64,000 nt of DNA from positions 62,001 through 126,000 of the forward strand of contig JBFMDX010000005.1 in assembly GCA_040753795.1 (NCBI GenBank). Reading direction: 5' to 3'. This DNA comes from Thermodesulfobacteriota bacterium (GTDB lineage: Bacteria > Desulfobacterota > Desulfobacteria > Desulfobacterales > Desulfosudaceae). The position numbers and the translations under genes were made by a program. The notes beneath the pieces are model-generated. The model was not told the origin of the DNA and did no database searches. It saw only the letters and a program-made list of their open reading frames with translations. Shown piece after piece: positions 17,675 to 27,616 of the stretch; position 1 is the stretch's first letter, and each line of letters begins with the position of its first letter.

Positions 17675-18655
17675 ATGACAGTGAATATGCCCTGCCTAAT
17701 ATGCGGTTCGGAAGAAAACCATGAAAGGTTTCGAATTCGATATCCCGAGCATAACTATCCCGGAGACTTTTGTATTCGAGAATGCAAGGGTTGCGGTCTG
17801 TTGTTTAATTCGCCTAGAATTCCTGAAGAGCAACTCAAGCAATTATATGATAATAATTATTATTTCTTTAAGAGACCGGCAATCGATGAATTCAATCGTT
17901 CGGTACACATTTATAACCGAACTATCCGCAGGATTGAAAATAAAATATCCGAAAAACGAGTACTTGAGATTGGAAGCGCCAAGGGATATTTACTATCAAT
18001 CATGCAAAAAATGGGTTGGGAGGTCAAAGGTATTGAAATATCGGCCGAGGCTGCCAGGTATGCGGTTGAAAAACTTCATGTAGATACGTTCCATGGCACG
18101 ATAGACCAATATATTCAATCACCAGGTGCCTTTGAGCCCTATCCTCTGGTTCTTGCCATCGATATTATTGAACATGTTCCAGACCCGGTCTTATTTATCC
18201 GGCATTTACAGAAAATCGTAAAACCGGGCGGTATGCTGATCATCGATACTCCAAATGGCGGCTCGAAAAAAATTGGCATTGAAGGCAGCGCCTGGAAAGG
18301 CTTCAATCCTTATCACATATCTCTTTTCTCTGTAAGTAATTTATCTCAGCTACTGACTCAATCTGGCTTTCACCTGAAAGATATTTTTTTTTATGGTGGT
18401 AAAATAGATGATCAACAAAAAATCGGCTACAGGAAACGTATTAAAATTATGCTCCAATCGAGTTTCGCCTGGCCAATTTTTGAGCATACATACAATCTGA
18501 TAAAATCGGCGGCATCTCGAATAATACCAATCCCATATTATCTTCACTTGGCTGAATCAAAGATAAGTTCATTAAAAAGGCTTGAATCTTTATCTCAGAA
18601 TAAAAACGATGTAGACGATGGGGATAATTTTGTTCTATTTGCACAGAAAGAGTAA
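17675..18655 (+). CDS. Class I SAM-dependent methyltransferase with N-terminal zinc-ribbon-like motif
   Basis: A 326-residue protein. Residues 5-45 hold CLICGS and CKGCGLLF, a four-cysteine element often seen in glycan-locus methyltransferases. The methyltransferase core follows: VLEIGSAKGYLLSIM (SAM loop), VKGIEIS (ribose-binding acid), LAIDIIEHVPDP and KPGGMLIIDTPN. It likely methylates a sugar or a sugar nucleotide. ATG at 17675 is preferred; TTG at 17669 and a later ATG at 17687 are possible. It is the only plus-strand gene within the glycan region and faces a membrane enzyme gene. Base composition is AT-rich compared with the operon to its left, suggesting transfer. Confidence 0.85.
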   Translation: MTVNMPCLICGSEENHERFRIRYPEHNYPGDFCIRECKGCGLLFNSPRIPEEQLKQLYDNNYYFFKRPAIDEFNRSVHIYNRTIRRIENKISEKRVLEIGSAKGYLLSIMQKMGWEVKGIEISAEAARYAVEKLHVDTFHGTIDQYIQSPGAFEPYPLVLAIDIIEHVPDPVLFIRHLQKIVKPGGMLIIDTPNGGSKKIGIEGSAWKGFNPYHISLFSVSNLSQLLTQSGFHLKDIFFYGGKIDDQQKIGYRKRIKIMLQSSFAWPIFEHTYNLIKSAASRIIPIPYYLHLAESKISSLKRLESLSQNKNDVDDGDNFVLFAQKE

Positions 18656-18716
18656 AAGAATAACCTAAAATCATTTCCAATTTTTGAAAGGGCCCAGAAG
18701 TTTTTCTTACTATGCG

Positions 18717-20288
18717 CTATTCTGTTATTTCGAATCCCGTTTCCCACTCTTTTTTTACATATGGATTTACCTTCTTATTCAGACGATAAAAAATCGTGGC
18801 ATTCCCCACATTATTTTGAAAATACTCAACATGACTGTCCGCTAAATATCGGATAAATATTTTTTCCAGGTTATGCTCATAATCGGCAAAAATAAAAGCC
18901 GGTTCGGGACTAGATCGAACTTTCTCCGTAATATCAATTTTCCTGTCCCGCAACACGATCCCGTCGGGTATCAGATAGGGAGCGCCATTCAGAACGCCAC
19001 CCGATGCGAACATAATCGAATAAGTTGTATCGTATGACCCATAGAAATTCATCAGATGATTCGAGGATAAAAACTTGGCTGCCGGATACGGATCAAATAC
19101 GGATTTTCGGAATTCGGAATTCCACCCCATAACATTGGCAATGATGAACAACGGAATCAAAGACAACACAAGGCCTCGACCTTTTAAAATAATATCTTTA
19201 AAATAAAAAAGAATTACTGGCCAAACCAGCAACAAGGGCATGAAATGTCGGTCATGGTTCAATCCCACGCCCCAATGGAAAAAAAACAACAGCACCACTG
19301 AAAACGCAAACTGTCGAAAATAAAAACGCGGGATGTCGTTTCTTTTATCCCGTAACGCAACGATAATAAATAACAGAAGTGAGGCTATCAGGAATATTCC
19401 GACCATATTTGAAATAGGACTCGGTTTTTGAAAAGGATATAAAAAGGTGGAAAGGTTATAAGGCAGATGAAGTACCCACCACTTTAAGTAAGCGAGCTTT
19501 TGCTGAATGGCGCATAGGACGATCTCTGCGGTAGGCTTTATCATTGCATTACGGCCGACCCCCAGACTTCTCCCGCCGGCCCTTAAAAAAGTTTTGAGGG
19601 GGAATAAAAAATTATAAACGATCAATGGCGATAACCCGATAATAAAACCGGCGGTAAAAACAGATATCCCCTTCCAGCGAATATCCTCGAATCTTCGGTA
19701 TAACGAAGTAAAAATAAAAGCGATGATGACAGGAATGATCAAAAAAATTATTTGCAGAAAAAATCCGGCGGCAAATCCGGAAAAAAACAGGACTCGGCCA
19801 AACCCCTCACGGCCGACATGTTCGTTGATCCGCCAGCTCGAATAAATGACCAGCGCCATACCAAAAACCAATTCACCATACCCACCGTAAGCGCCCATGG
19901 TATGATGAAGAATGACATAGGGGCAAAATATATAGAAAAGAACGCAAAGGAAAGCATTCATCCGGCCAAACAGTTTTTCATAAATTCGTTCCATAAAAAT
20001 AATTGCCAAGATGCTAAAAATAAGCATGCCGCTTCTGATCTGGACGAATCCGATGCCGAACAGTTTGAAGATAACGGCGCCTATATAGGATACCAGCGCA
20101 CTGGCATAGTGAGCTTCCCAGCAGTAGATGGGGAATTCTTTTAAGTCCATGATGTTGATGGCCATGAGGCCGAATACCGCTTCATCATGAATCCCGATCC
20201 GGCCGGCCGGAGATAGCAGATAGATGACTCTGGTTATCAGAAAGGTCAACAACAAAACGATTAATATTATGCTCCGCTTAAAATTCAT
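18717..20288 (-). CDS. PMT/ArnT-like (GT-C) membrane glycosyltransferase
   Basis: A 523-residue polytopic protein with about eleven membrane segments and a C-terminal extracytoplasmic domain from roughly residue 385. The first extracytoplasmic loop contains GIHDEAVFGLMAINI, matching the acidic DE motif of GT-C enzymes that use polyprenyl-linked sugars. Such enzymes add sugars to glycans, lipids or proteins on the outer face of the inner membrane. It is the last gene of the ABC-transporter glycan locus, 102 bases after the acyltransferase. The acceptor is unknown, and a general dolichol-type membrane protein of another GT-C family is possible. Confidence 0.75.
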   Translation of the reverse strand: MNFKRSIILIVLLLTFLITRVIYLLSPAGRIGIHDEAVFGLMAINIMDLKEFPIYCWEAHYASALVSYIGAVIFKLFGIGFVQIRSGMLIFSILAIIFMERIYEKLFGRMNAFLCVLFYIFCPYVILHHTMGAYGGYGELVFGMALVIYSSWRINEHVGREGFGRVLFFSGFAAGFFLQIIFLIIPVIIAFIFTSLYRRFEDIRWKGISVFTAGFIIGLSPLIVYNFLFPLKTFLRAGGRSLGVGRNAMIKPTAEIVLCAIQQKLAYLKWWVLHLPYNLSTFLYPFQKPSPISNMVGIFLIASLLLFIIVALRDKRNDIPRFYFRQFAFSVVLLFFFHWGVGLNHDRHFMPLLLVWPVILFYFKDIILKGRGLVLSLIPLFIIANVMGWNSEFRKSVFDPYPAAKFLSSNHLMNFYGSYDTTYSIMFASGGVLNGAPYLIPDGIVLRDRKIDITEKVRSSPEPAFIFADYEHNLEKIFIRYLADSHVEYFQNNVGNATIFYRLNKKVNPYVKKEWETGFEITE

Positions 20289-20390
20289 TTCGATTCTCTG
20301 GCAAACGAATTCGTATTGTGATGTTTAAGTTATCTCCGGGAAAACCCCTTGGAAACATATTTGATACGTTCTGACTGATGATGAAATGAT

Positions 20391-20966
20391 TCAGGATCTG
20401 GAATAGAAAAATCGTTTAACCCGCTCAATAAAATCCGCTTTGACGGTTAAATAATCAGTTTCGGTTTTTTCGATTTCCCCCATCCAGTCAAAATCAGCGG
20501 TCAATGAGCTGCTTTGATGTTTGCGTTTTTCTAAAAGTTCCTCGACTGTGCACAGATATCGGGCCGGGACCCCAGCCCAAACCTGCCCTTCGGGTATATC
20601 CCTGTTAATCAAAGAACAAGCGCCTATAATCGCGCCCCTTCCGATACTGCTTCCTGGCAAAATAACGGTCCCAACACCAATATATGCTCTTTCACCGATA
20701 ATCACTCGACCGACACGATTAGGCCCCTTGCCCAGGGCATTGGGTATTGATGAATCGTGTAGTTCAATAACCGTCCTTGCGGACAGAACGGCACCTCGGC
20801 CAATATCTAGCAAAAAAGCAAAGTCGTAATCAATCAAAACGTCCTTGCCGATAAATACCTGCTCCCCTACCGTTCCTCCGTGCCGGCGAATTTTATCCTC
20901 AACGGTCTCCAGTCGCAGCAGGACTTCATTGTATAGCCGGTTGATAATTTTGTGTATTATTTTCAA
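20391..20966 (-). CDS. Left-handed beta-helix (hexapeptide) acyltransferase
   Basis: A 191-residue protein with hexapeptide repeats between about residues 30 and 135, for example VFIGKDVLIDYDFAF, RVIIGERAYIGVGTVI and SSIGRGAIIGACSLINRD, ending WAGVPARYLC as in many sugar O-acetyltransferases. The family uses acetyl-CoA to acetylate hydroxyl or amino groups on sugars. A coiled tail of about 40 residues follows the helix. The apparent start is TTG with AAGAG upstream. It lies 25 bases after the GT9 gene, so it most likely decorates the glycan of this locus. Confidence 0.85.
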   Translation of the reverse strand: MKIIHKIINRLYNEVLLRLETVEDKIRRHGGTVGEQVFIGKDVLIDYDFAFLLDIGRGAVLSARTVIELHDSSIPNALGKGPNRVGRVIIGERAYIGVGTVILPGSSIGRGAIIGACSLINRDIPEGQVWAGVPARYLCTVEELLEKRKHQSSSLTADFDWMGEIEKTETDYLTVKADFIERVKRFFYSRS

Positions 20967-20991
20967 TCCGTTATACTCTTATCATGAATAT

Positions 20992-22191
20992 TTATTGGTC
21001 ACTTAAAGTCTTTACAACCGCTTCCGCCACACGTTCTGGTGAAACCCGCGTCAAACAGGGCATACTGTTTCCACAAGCAAGAAACCAGCGGGTGTAATGA
21101 CAGGGGCGACACTGAACCACATCTTCGACAATAATCGCATCTGATGCGTTATCCGTGGCATTTTTAATCTCACTGGTGGGACCGAAAACAGTGATTGTCG
21201 GAAGGCCCTGCGCTGAGGCCAGGTGGCGCAAGCCACTGTCATTTGAAAGAAACAGGTCGCAACACCCGATTAAAGCCGCTGCTACCCTGATACCATTCAA
21301 GCAAGGGAAAACAGAAGTTCGTGCCAGCCGGGCAGATTCAATTGATTGCTTTAAATCCGTTTCATCCGGACCCAAAAAAAACACTGCGGCCATGTCGGTG
21401 CGATCCAGAACAATACGAACGGTGGCGATGAAACGATCAAGCCCCCACCGCTTCCATGACTGCTCCGAACTTGATCCGGCATGAACGCCCAGTATTTTTG
21501 CCGTTTTCCCTCCGGTCAGATCATGCATCAACCGCCGGGCGGAGTTCTTTTCCTCGTCCTTCAGCATCAGACAAGGCCGCCCAGGCCCTTCGCCGCCCCC
21601 CACCAAACCGGCCAGTCTTATATTTCGCCTCAGTTCCGATAGGTTGGGGTCAACCGGTGCCGCATGAGTATAAAACATCGCCCGTCCCCGCCAGTCTTCG
21701 CCCACCCGTATCGAGGCATGGGAGAGCATCGTCATAACGCTTCCTCTAACCGGGTCGGCTCCGGCGGCCACCAATACCGCTGACGGGTGTATGGCAGCCA
21801 GCATCCGACCGGCCTTCAGGCACAAACGGAAAGACCGTAACCACCCCGGATCCAGAACCGAACATTCGTCCACGTTGGGATCTTCAGCCATCAGGTCGGC
21901 ACAAATCTGTGATGCCGCGGCCAGATGCAAAAGCACATGCGGATGAGCATTTTTTATAGCTGATAAGGCCGGCAGCAGCAAAATATGATTACCAATGCCT
22001 CCGAAACCGACCACTACCAGGCGATCCATCTCCAATGGACGAACCGGCCCCAGGGCCAAGACCATTTTGTGGCCGATGCGGACAGCATTAAATACAGCGG
22101 TACCAATGGTCAGGCGGACCAGACGCCAGTATTCAACAAGCGACTGTCTGCCTGCCCGGTGTTTCCGATAATCAATCACCGGTAACGTCAT
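20992..22191 (-). CDS. GT9 heptosyltransferase-like glycosyltransferase
   Basis: A 399-residue GT-B inverting enzyme of family GT9. Landmarks: VVVGFGGIGNHILLLPAL near residue 60, LGVHAGSSSEQSWKRW in the donor domain, and LSNDSGLRHLASAQGLPTI followed by VFGPT, the ADP-sugar binding block. A C-terminal cysteine group (CRPCH, ACGNSMPC) is also typical of this family. It may transfer heptose or another sugar to LPS core or the locus glycan. Its ATG overlaps the upstream stop (ATGA). A stretch of about 50 residues before the Rossmann start is unusually long and basic, and might associate with the membrane. Confidence 0.88.
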   Translation of the reverse strand: MTLPVIDYRKHRAGRQSLVEYWRLVRLTIGTAVFNAVRIGHKMVLALGPVRPLEMDRLVVVGFGGIGNHILLLPALSAIKNAHPHVLLHLAAASQICADLMAEDPNVDECSVLDPGWLRSFRLCLKAGRMLAAIHPSAVLVAAGADPVRGSVMTMLSHASIRVGEDWRGRAMFYTHAAPVDPNLSELRRNIRLAGLVGGGEGPGRPCLMLKDEEKNSARRLMHDLTGGKTAKILGVHAGSSSEQSWKRWGLDRFIATVRIVLDRTDMAAVFFLGPDETDLKQSIESARLARTSVFPCLNGIRVAAALIGCCDLFLSNDSGLRHLASAQGLPTITVFGPTSEIKNATDNASDAIIVEDVVQCRPCHYTRWFLACGNSMPCLTRVSPERVAEAVVKTLSDQ

Positions 22192-23459
22192 TTCCGTGCC
22201 AATTGATCTAAATGATCAGCCAATGTCTTCACCAGACTTTTCAGGGTATACTGTTGAACAACTTCCGGATCAGTCTCTGTCAATACACGCCCGTCTTTGA
22301 GCCATTGATGAAAATAACGGCTGACAGCCGATTGAATGCCGGCCTGATCGTTAAAGTCCACTACTTCTCCGGCTCGGGTATCTCGGATCAGCCCTGCGGC
22401 CGCCCCCTCTGGAGGCACCAGCGCCAATATGGGTCGACCCGCTGCCAGGTAATCAAAAAGTTTGCTGGGGATCACCCCGCTGCCCCGTTCCCGACTGAGA
22501 AGCAGCAGGGCCATATCGGCCCGGGCCAATTGTTCAAGGGCTTTGACCCGGCTTAGAAAACCTGTAAATTCACATACCCTATAGTCATCGGGGACATCCA
22601 GATCAGCGATAGTATTAGCCCCCACAAAACAAATACGGATTTTTTCCCGTGGTATGTCGCCCTGGGAAATTAAACGGTTGACGGCTGCCAGCAAAGAATT
22701 GGGCCGGAAACTGTTGTAAAAAAGCCCGGTGAACACCAGACGGAAAACCGTTGACTGTTTGGAAGGCTGAGGCATGACAAACTCAGCCGCATCATAACCT
22801 GCCGGCAACCATAAAAACTTTTCGGTGTCGGTAACATGCTTTGCTAAAAAATCGCCGAAAGCCGGCGCCATCACCACCACCCTGTCGGCTTTACGGACAA
22901 TGCCCTGTTCCAGATGATAATGCATACGGTAATGATGCCGGGTCGGCAGATTCAGGGCCGGGTCTTCCAGCCATTCATCCCGAAACTCAGCCACCCAAGG
23001 CAGACCGGTCCGGGATTTGACAAATTGAGCGATCAAATGGTTGGTTAACGGCCCCGAGGTGGAGTAAATAGCTTTTATTGGATACCGTTTTACCAGTTTC
23101 AAGGCCGTCAGACAGGCCAACGGCAGCCAGCCGACCTGACTATCCGGATGCAACAGGAATCTTCTGATGAAACGATCCATGACACGGCTGCGCAAGGGAT
23201 TGAGCGCGGAATAAATCCAGGAGGATTTAAACATATGACTCCTGGTAATGACGACATCCTCCGGTAGCTCGCGGATCAGATCCGGGTCTCTGGCATAGTA
23301 CCAGTCGGGATTCTTAACCGTATGAACAACCGGTATCCAACCATAATCCGGCAGATATTTAGCCAGTTTCAAGGGACGAATGGCTCCGGATCCGCCCAAA
23401 GGCGGGAACAGATATGCGATCATCAAGATATAATGATGGCTCCGGTCAGACGGCGTCAT
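22188..23459 (-). CDS. Glycosyltransferase family 4-like
   Basis: A 423-residue protein with an N-terminal domain (YLFPPLGGSGAIRPLKLAK) and a donor domain with VFTGLFYNSFRPNSLL and GVIPSKLFDYLAAGRPILAL, the E-less GT4 variant. The segment AEFRDEWLEDP is typical of the group. Translation starts at ATG 23459, 14 bases inside the end of the GT2 gene, after GAGAG; the longer open frame overlaps that gene improbably. Donor unknown. Confidence 0.85.
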   Translation of the reverse strand: MTPSDRSHHYILMIAYLFPPLGGSGAIRPLKLAKYLPDYGWIPVVHTVKNPDWYYARDPDLIRELPEDVVITRSHMFKSSWIYSALNPLRSRVMDRFIRRFLLHPDSQVGWLPLACLTALKLVKRYPIKAIYSTSGPLTNHLIAQFVKSRTGLPWVAEFRDEWLEDPALNLPTRHHYRMHYHLEQGIVRKADRVVVMAPAFGDFLAKHVTDTEKFLWLPAGYDAAEFVMPQPSKQSTVFRLVFTGLFYNSFRPNSLLAAVNRLISQGDIPREKIRICFVGANTIADLDVPDDYRVCEFTGFLSRVKALEQLARADMALLLLSRERGSGVIPSKLFDYLAAGRPILALVPPEGAAAGLIRDTRAGEVVDFNDQAGIQSAVSRYFHQWLKDGRVLTETDPEVVQQYTLKSLVKTLADHLDQLARK

Positions 23460-24498
23460 GTTTCGTCTCTCTGATATCTGTCCCAAGGACCAGTTCTGCC
23501 ACACTCTTCTTCCGAAAAAACAATAAGCGCCGGGCCTGCCCCAGTATCTTCCGCTCACATAGAGCCGGTGGAAAGCGCCGGATCATCCTGGAAAAATCAA
23601 CCAGAGCCGCCAGTCGGCCATGATTGCGCCAATTATCAAACACGTTAATATAATCGATTTCCATCCGCAGGCGACGGGCGATACGCCGCTTATGCCCTTC
23701 GGAAATCCCGCAGGCGGTTGCGTGTTTATCAAGGATCGCCAGGGATTCCCTGTGGAAAGAGATCTCCCGGGTCATGCTTTTACTGGCGTTGTGCTCCCGG
23801 AACCGGGCCAGCACCTGAGAGATGAACATCGGCTTTATTCCAGCCAAACCCATTCTCAGAAAAAACTCTCTGTCAAAACAGCAGTGCAGCGTTTCATCAA
23901 AACCGCCCAGCTCCTGGAAAGCGGACCGGCTCCAGAATGAAGCCGGCTGGGCAAATGTGGAGCTATACGTCCGGGAGACATAATATGCCGGCTTGGCTGG
24001 CCACCATGGTTGAAAAATTCTTTTTACCCCCTGGTCGTTAAATACAACGCACTGACCAGCCAGCAAATGGATTCCCGTCTGACCGGAAAAACTTTCGGCT
24101 GCAACAAACAAAGCCCCCGGCTCATAGAGATCATCACTGTTGATATAGCCTAAAATATTACCCGTGGCGTGTTCAAACCCTTTATTAATAGCTTGGCTCT
24201 GTCCTTGGTCCGGCCCGCTGGTCCAAAACGTCAGCCAGGGCTCATATTTTTTGATGATGGCGACCGAGTCATCGGTGGATCCGCCGTCAATAATGATGTA
24301 TTCGAGATTGGGATATCCCTGCAGCAATACCGATCGTATGGTCTCTTCAATGTACTCGCCCTGATTAAAGCTTGGTGTTACAATAGTAATTTTTGGCCAA
24401 GGAGAACCATCAGGCAGAGGAACAGTCTCCTTTGTCCAAGGCCAACCAGACTTATCAGACATCGGTAATACTAATTCATCCGTTGAAGGAGAATGCAT
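23446..24498 (-). CDS. Glycosyltransferase family 2
   Basis: A 350-residue GT-A enzyme. The canonical opening ITIVTPSFNQGEYIEETI begins near residue 37, IIIDGGSTDDS binds nucleotide, and the metal-binding motif is LGYINSDDLY. A QGQSQAINKGF segment is also conserved. The first 36 residues carry no recognised motif. ATG at 24498 follows AAGGG and overlaps the upstream gene by 23 bases; a second ATG at residue 13 is possible. It probably adds an inner sugar of the glycan exported by Wzm/Wzt. Confidence 0.9.
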   Translation of the reverse strand: MHSPSTDELVLPMSDKSGWPWTKETVPLPDGSPWPKITIVTPSFNQGEYIEETIRSVLLQGYPNLEYIIIDGGSTDDSVAIIKKYEPWLTFWTSGPDQGQSQAINKGFEHATGNILGYINSDDLYEPGALFVAAESFSGQTGIHLLAGQCVVFNDQGVKRIFQPWWPAKPAYYVSRTYSSTFAQPASFWSRSAFQELGGFDETLHCCFDREFFLRMGLAGIKPMFISQVLARFREHNASKSMTREISFHRESLAILDKHATACGISEGHKRRIARRLRMEIDYINVFDNWRNHGRLAALVDFSRMIRRFPPALCERKILGQARRLLFFRKKSVAELVLGTDIRETKHDAV

Positions 24499-25783
24499 TC
24501 TTATCCCTTTGGGATTGTTTTAAATCAATCAGATGGCGATACAAAGCCATGTATTTGAGTGCTTGAACAGACTGGGAGTACTCTTCAACAACGACCTTAC
24601 GACAATTTACGGACATTACCGCTAATATATCCGGACAGGTTATCAAATGAACAATTGCATTCCTCAAGCTATCAACGTTTTCAGGTTCCGCCAACACCCC
24701 TGTCTCACCGTACCGTACCATATCGGGAAGCCCCCCGACCTTAAAACCTACCACAGGAGTTCCGCATGCCATAGATTCAAGTACAGTATTGGGGAGATTA
24801 TCCTGTAGGGAAGGGACAACAAACACATCGGCGGCGCTATAAACCATTGAAAGCATTCTGCTGTCAGCAATACGCCCAAGATAGCGATATGGAATTGTTG
24901 TATTTATCGTTTCGCCTTCCCTTCCGGAGATCATTAAAAATAAATTTTCTAGATGTTGCATCTCGGTCAAGGCCTTATTTAAATAAATAAATCCTTTTCG
25001 TTTATTTCCAACCACATCGGAAATAAACAGAATCACCTTGGCATCTGGTGGAAGACCAAGCGTTTTTCGTGATATTTTTTTATCACGAGGTGCAAATTCT
25101 TTTATATCTAAACCGTTTGGAATCACTTTCACGGGGAATTTTTGCAATAGACTGCTTGCTCGAGATTTTTCTGCCAACCATTGGCTTGGTGTCACAATCG
25201 TAAACAATTCCGGACATATCTTTTCGAATAAAGTATGTTTCCGCCTCCAAATTTTATATGATATATCGTTTGGATCATTCGACCCAAGTTGCGGACAGGC
25301 CCCACAATTTTCTTCATACTTTCCACAACCGATATCGTAATGACAGCCACCAGTAAACGGATTCATATCATGCAGTGTCCAGACAACCGGTATGGTGGTC
25401 AGTGCAACCGATGTAAAAAAACTCGAATAATCCAAAAAATTAGCAACCCAATGCAGGTTTATGATATCCGGCTTATTAATTTGTCCTAACAATTCGGTAC
25501 CGAACGACGTGCGGCAGTCACTAAAAGCCTCATATCCCGACAGCCTAGATCTGATATCCTTATTAAGACTTTGGGCAATCATCTTTCGACGAATATATCT
25601 ATAAAACCGTCTTGTCGGTTTCCTGGATGGAGAGAATTCATGAACGGTTGGATCAGAAGTCCGCTTAAGGGCCACCATCATGGAAGACTCTGCGGGTAAA
25701 TCACATAGTCCCCTATGCAACCGATATGCCGCATTAGCTGCTCCTCCTCCGTTATCAGAAAAATTAATATGTAATAACTTCAT
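24476..25783 (-). CDS. Glycosyltransferase family 4 with cysteine-rich insert
   Basis: A 435-residue GT-B enzyme beginning MKLLHINFSDNGGGAANAAYRLHRGL, characteristic of one GT4 subgroup. After LHDMNPFTGG comes the subgroup's cysteine insert (CHYDIGCGKYEENCGACPQL), a likely metal or structural site. The donor domain has FISDVVGNKRKGF and DNLPNTVLESMACGTPVVGF. I start at ATG 25783 by similarity to that opening; it overlaps the methyltransferase gene by 20 bases. Ribosome site GAGAAGA sits very close to the start. Composition is more AT-rich than the 9-17 kb operon. Confidence 0.87.
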   Translation of the reverse strand: MKLLHINFSDNGGGAANAAYRLHRGLCDLPAESSMMVALKRTSDPTVHEFSPSRKPTRRFYRYIRRKMIAQSLNKDIRSRLSGYEAFSDCRTSFGTELLGQINKPDIINLHWVANFLDYSSFFTSVALTTIPVVWTLHDMNPFTGGCHYDIGCGKYEENCGACPQLGSNDPNDISYKIWRRKHTLFEKICPELFTIVTPSQWLAEKSRASSLLQKFPVKVIPNGLDIKEFAPRDKKISRKTLGLPPDAKVILFISDVVGNKRKGFIYLNKALTEMQHLENLFLMISGREGETINTTIPYRYLGRIADSRMLSMVYSAADVFVVPSLQDNLPNTVLESMACGTPVVGFKVGGLPDMVRYGETGVLAEPENVDSLRNAIVHLITCPDILAVMSVNCRKVVVEEYSQSVQALKYMALYRHLIDLKQSQRDKNAFSFNG

Positions 25784-26678
25784 TCTTCTCATAGCATACA
25801 CAAATAGTATGCCCACTCAGGATTCTGTATATTTTTGAATGTTGAGCGATAGGAAGTCCTATCTTGCGAGTACCAATATAAATATACCGTTTCAAAACTT
25901 TAGGTAGTGGGAGTCGCGATAATTGTAAATTTATATACCATTCTAGATGATAAGACGCTAATGGTTCGTATAGAATTCTTTTTATTTTTACCGGATACTG
26001 TGTCTCTAAATATCTAAAAACAGATTTAGACCAACGAGTAACGTGATGAGGTGGCTGATTTAATAAATCATTATCTGCAAGTCTTATAAATCCGGCACTG
26101 TTCGGCACACAGATCCATAACCGCCCCGATGGTTTTAACAACCCAATACATGTCTCAATAAAGGCTTTGGGGTCATCACTATGCTCAAGTATTTGAAAAT
26201 TGCAAACAACATCAAACTTACAACTCATCCCTTTTGAAAAATCAATTAACTCCTCTAAAAATACCGGTAGCCCTAATTGCTTAGCCTCTTCCACAGCATT
26301 AGAATTTAATTCGATCCCTGTAGCATCGATCTTTTGGGATATAAGTTTTTTAATGAAATGGCCGGATCCGCAACCGATTTCCAGCACTCTATCACCCTGT
26401 TTGATCTCTCTGGAAACAACACGGTGCTCCCATTTATCCTTCATATAATACCAGTCGAAATCCTGTAGCTGCGAATAGAGAGATTCAGAGCCGGTTACCA
26501 AAGGAATATAAAACTTCAGGTTGCAACGTTGACAGAGATATAAGTTAATGCGGTCCGATTCGACAAAATCATCAGAAACATCTATATGATAACTGGATTC
26601 CCACCCTTCAATGATTCTTTGTACCGGTATCGTATCAACAACAACCGTATTCTCTGATCCACACAAGATACAATTCAT
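25764..26678 (-). CDS. Class I SAM-dependent methyltransferase with zinc-ribbon-like motif
   Basis: A 304-residue protein built like the one at 17675: a four-cysteine element (CILCGS and CQRCNLKF, within the first 60 residues), then a methyltransferase fold with VLEIGCGSGHFIKKL, ATGIELN, CNFQILEHSDDP and KPSGRLWICVPN. A C-terminal region with several aromatic residues may contact the acceptor. Likely sugar methylation in the locus. ATG at 26678 is preferred over a GTG at 26696 without ribosome site. The two genes are distant enough to be separate functions in the same pathway, not recent duplicates. Confidence 0.85.
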   Translation of the reverse strand: MNCILCGSENTVVVDTIPVQRIIEGWESSYHIDVSDDFVESDRINLYLCQRCNLKFYIPLVTGSESLYSQLQDFDWYYMKDKWEHRVVSREIKQGDRVLEIGCGSGHFIKKLISQKIDATGIELNSNAVEEAKQLGLPVFLEELIDFSKGMSCKFDVVCNFQILEHSDDPKAFIETCIGLLKPSGRLWICVPNSAGFIRLADNDLLNQPPHHVTRWSKSVFRYLETQYPVKIKRILYEPLASYHLEWYINLQLSRLPLPKVLKRYIYIGTRKIGLPIAQHSKIYRILSGHTICVCYEKNEVITY

Positions 26679-26834
26679 GCTTCGAGTATCGCTCACGGAT
26701 TAGAGGCCCTAATCGGCAGATGGACCAAGGCATACGGAAGTAACCGAATAGAACTTTCCTTCTGCAAGTAACGGTGAACTAATGCCTAACCGATTAAATT
26801 TTATCATATATATATAAGCCTTTCATAAAATACT

Positions 26835-27503
26835 TCACTTTATTATATAGCAAACACCTTCTGGTGAAGCGAATATTTTATTAGCTAAATTGTTCTTGGA
26901 AAGATAATCATGCACTGCTCTTGAGCAACCATCCCAAGTATAATAATCATCAATTATTATTACTCCTCCTTTTACAACTTTATCAAAAAGATTTTCTAAA
27001 CACTCTGTCGTTGATTCGTACCAATCACCGTCTAATCGTAGCACTGCAATTTTCTCATTAAACTTATATAACGTATCTTTGAACCAACCTTTTTGAATTT
27101 CATAATCTTTTGCTTTTGCTAACTTCATAGCGATTTCTGCATCATTTACACTTGCTTTACAATTATCAAAATACAATTTTGATTGTTTATTAATTTGCCA
27201 CTTGATTGCTGCTTTACCATCAATTTCCTTTGCTTTGGGAAGGCCTTCGAAACTATCAAATAAATAGTATTTATTATCTTTAATTATTTCTGAAATTGCG
27301 GCTATCATGCCTCCTTTCCACACACCGCATTCGACTATTACACCACTTAACTTTCTGTATCTATAGCATATCTTTAAATTTCCGATAAAAAAATTCAACG
27401 GTATCATTGTAAAATTTCTATATTTATAATGTAAATATAGATATTTAATAAACATTAAACTATACTTAAATTTATATATATATTTTTTTACTTTTTTTAT
27501 CAT
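26835..27503 (-). CDS. TylF/MycF-type O-methyltransferase, AT-rich
   Basis: A 222-residue protein with the TylF pattern: VECGVWKGGMIAAI (SAM loop), LFDSFEGLPKA, LRLDGDWYESTTECL (metal-binding acid and Asp) and GGVIIIDDYYTWDGC followed by SRAVHDYL. TylF enzymes are metal-dependent sugar O-methyltransferases. The DNA is far more AT-rich than neighbours: the row 27121-27180 counts to 27 percent GC, against over 50 percent in most of the window. Lysine and isoleucine enrichment follows. This signals recent transfer. The start at 27503 lacks a clear ribosome site; an ATG at 27533 is an alternative. Confidence 0.85.
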   Translation of the reverse strand: MIKKVKKYIYKFKYSLMFIKYLYLHYKYRNFTMIPLNFFIGNLKICYRYRKLSGVIVECGVWKGGMIAAISEIIKDNKYYLFDSFEGLPKAKEIDGKAAIKWQINKQSKLYFDNCKASVNDAEIAMKLAKAKDYEIQKGWFKDTLYKFNEKIAVLRLDGDWYESTTECLENLFDKVVKGGVIIIDDYYTWDGCSRAVHDYLSKNNLANKIFASPEGVCYIIK

Positions 27504-27616
27504 TTTACATTTAATGAGATCGGATAAACACATCCGCCATCGTTTTTCTGATTTACCAGATCGTCTTTTTTCTTAAATGATTCATCAAAATGGTCTGCCC
27601 CAATATTTTGAGCCTT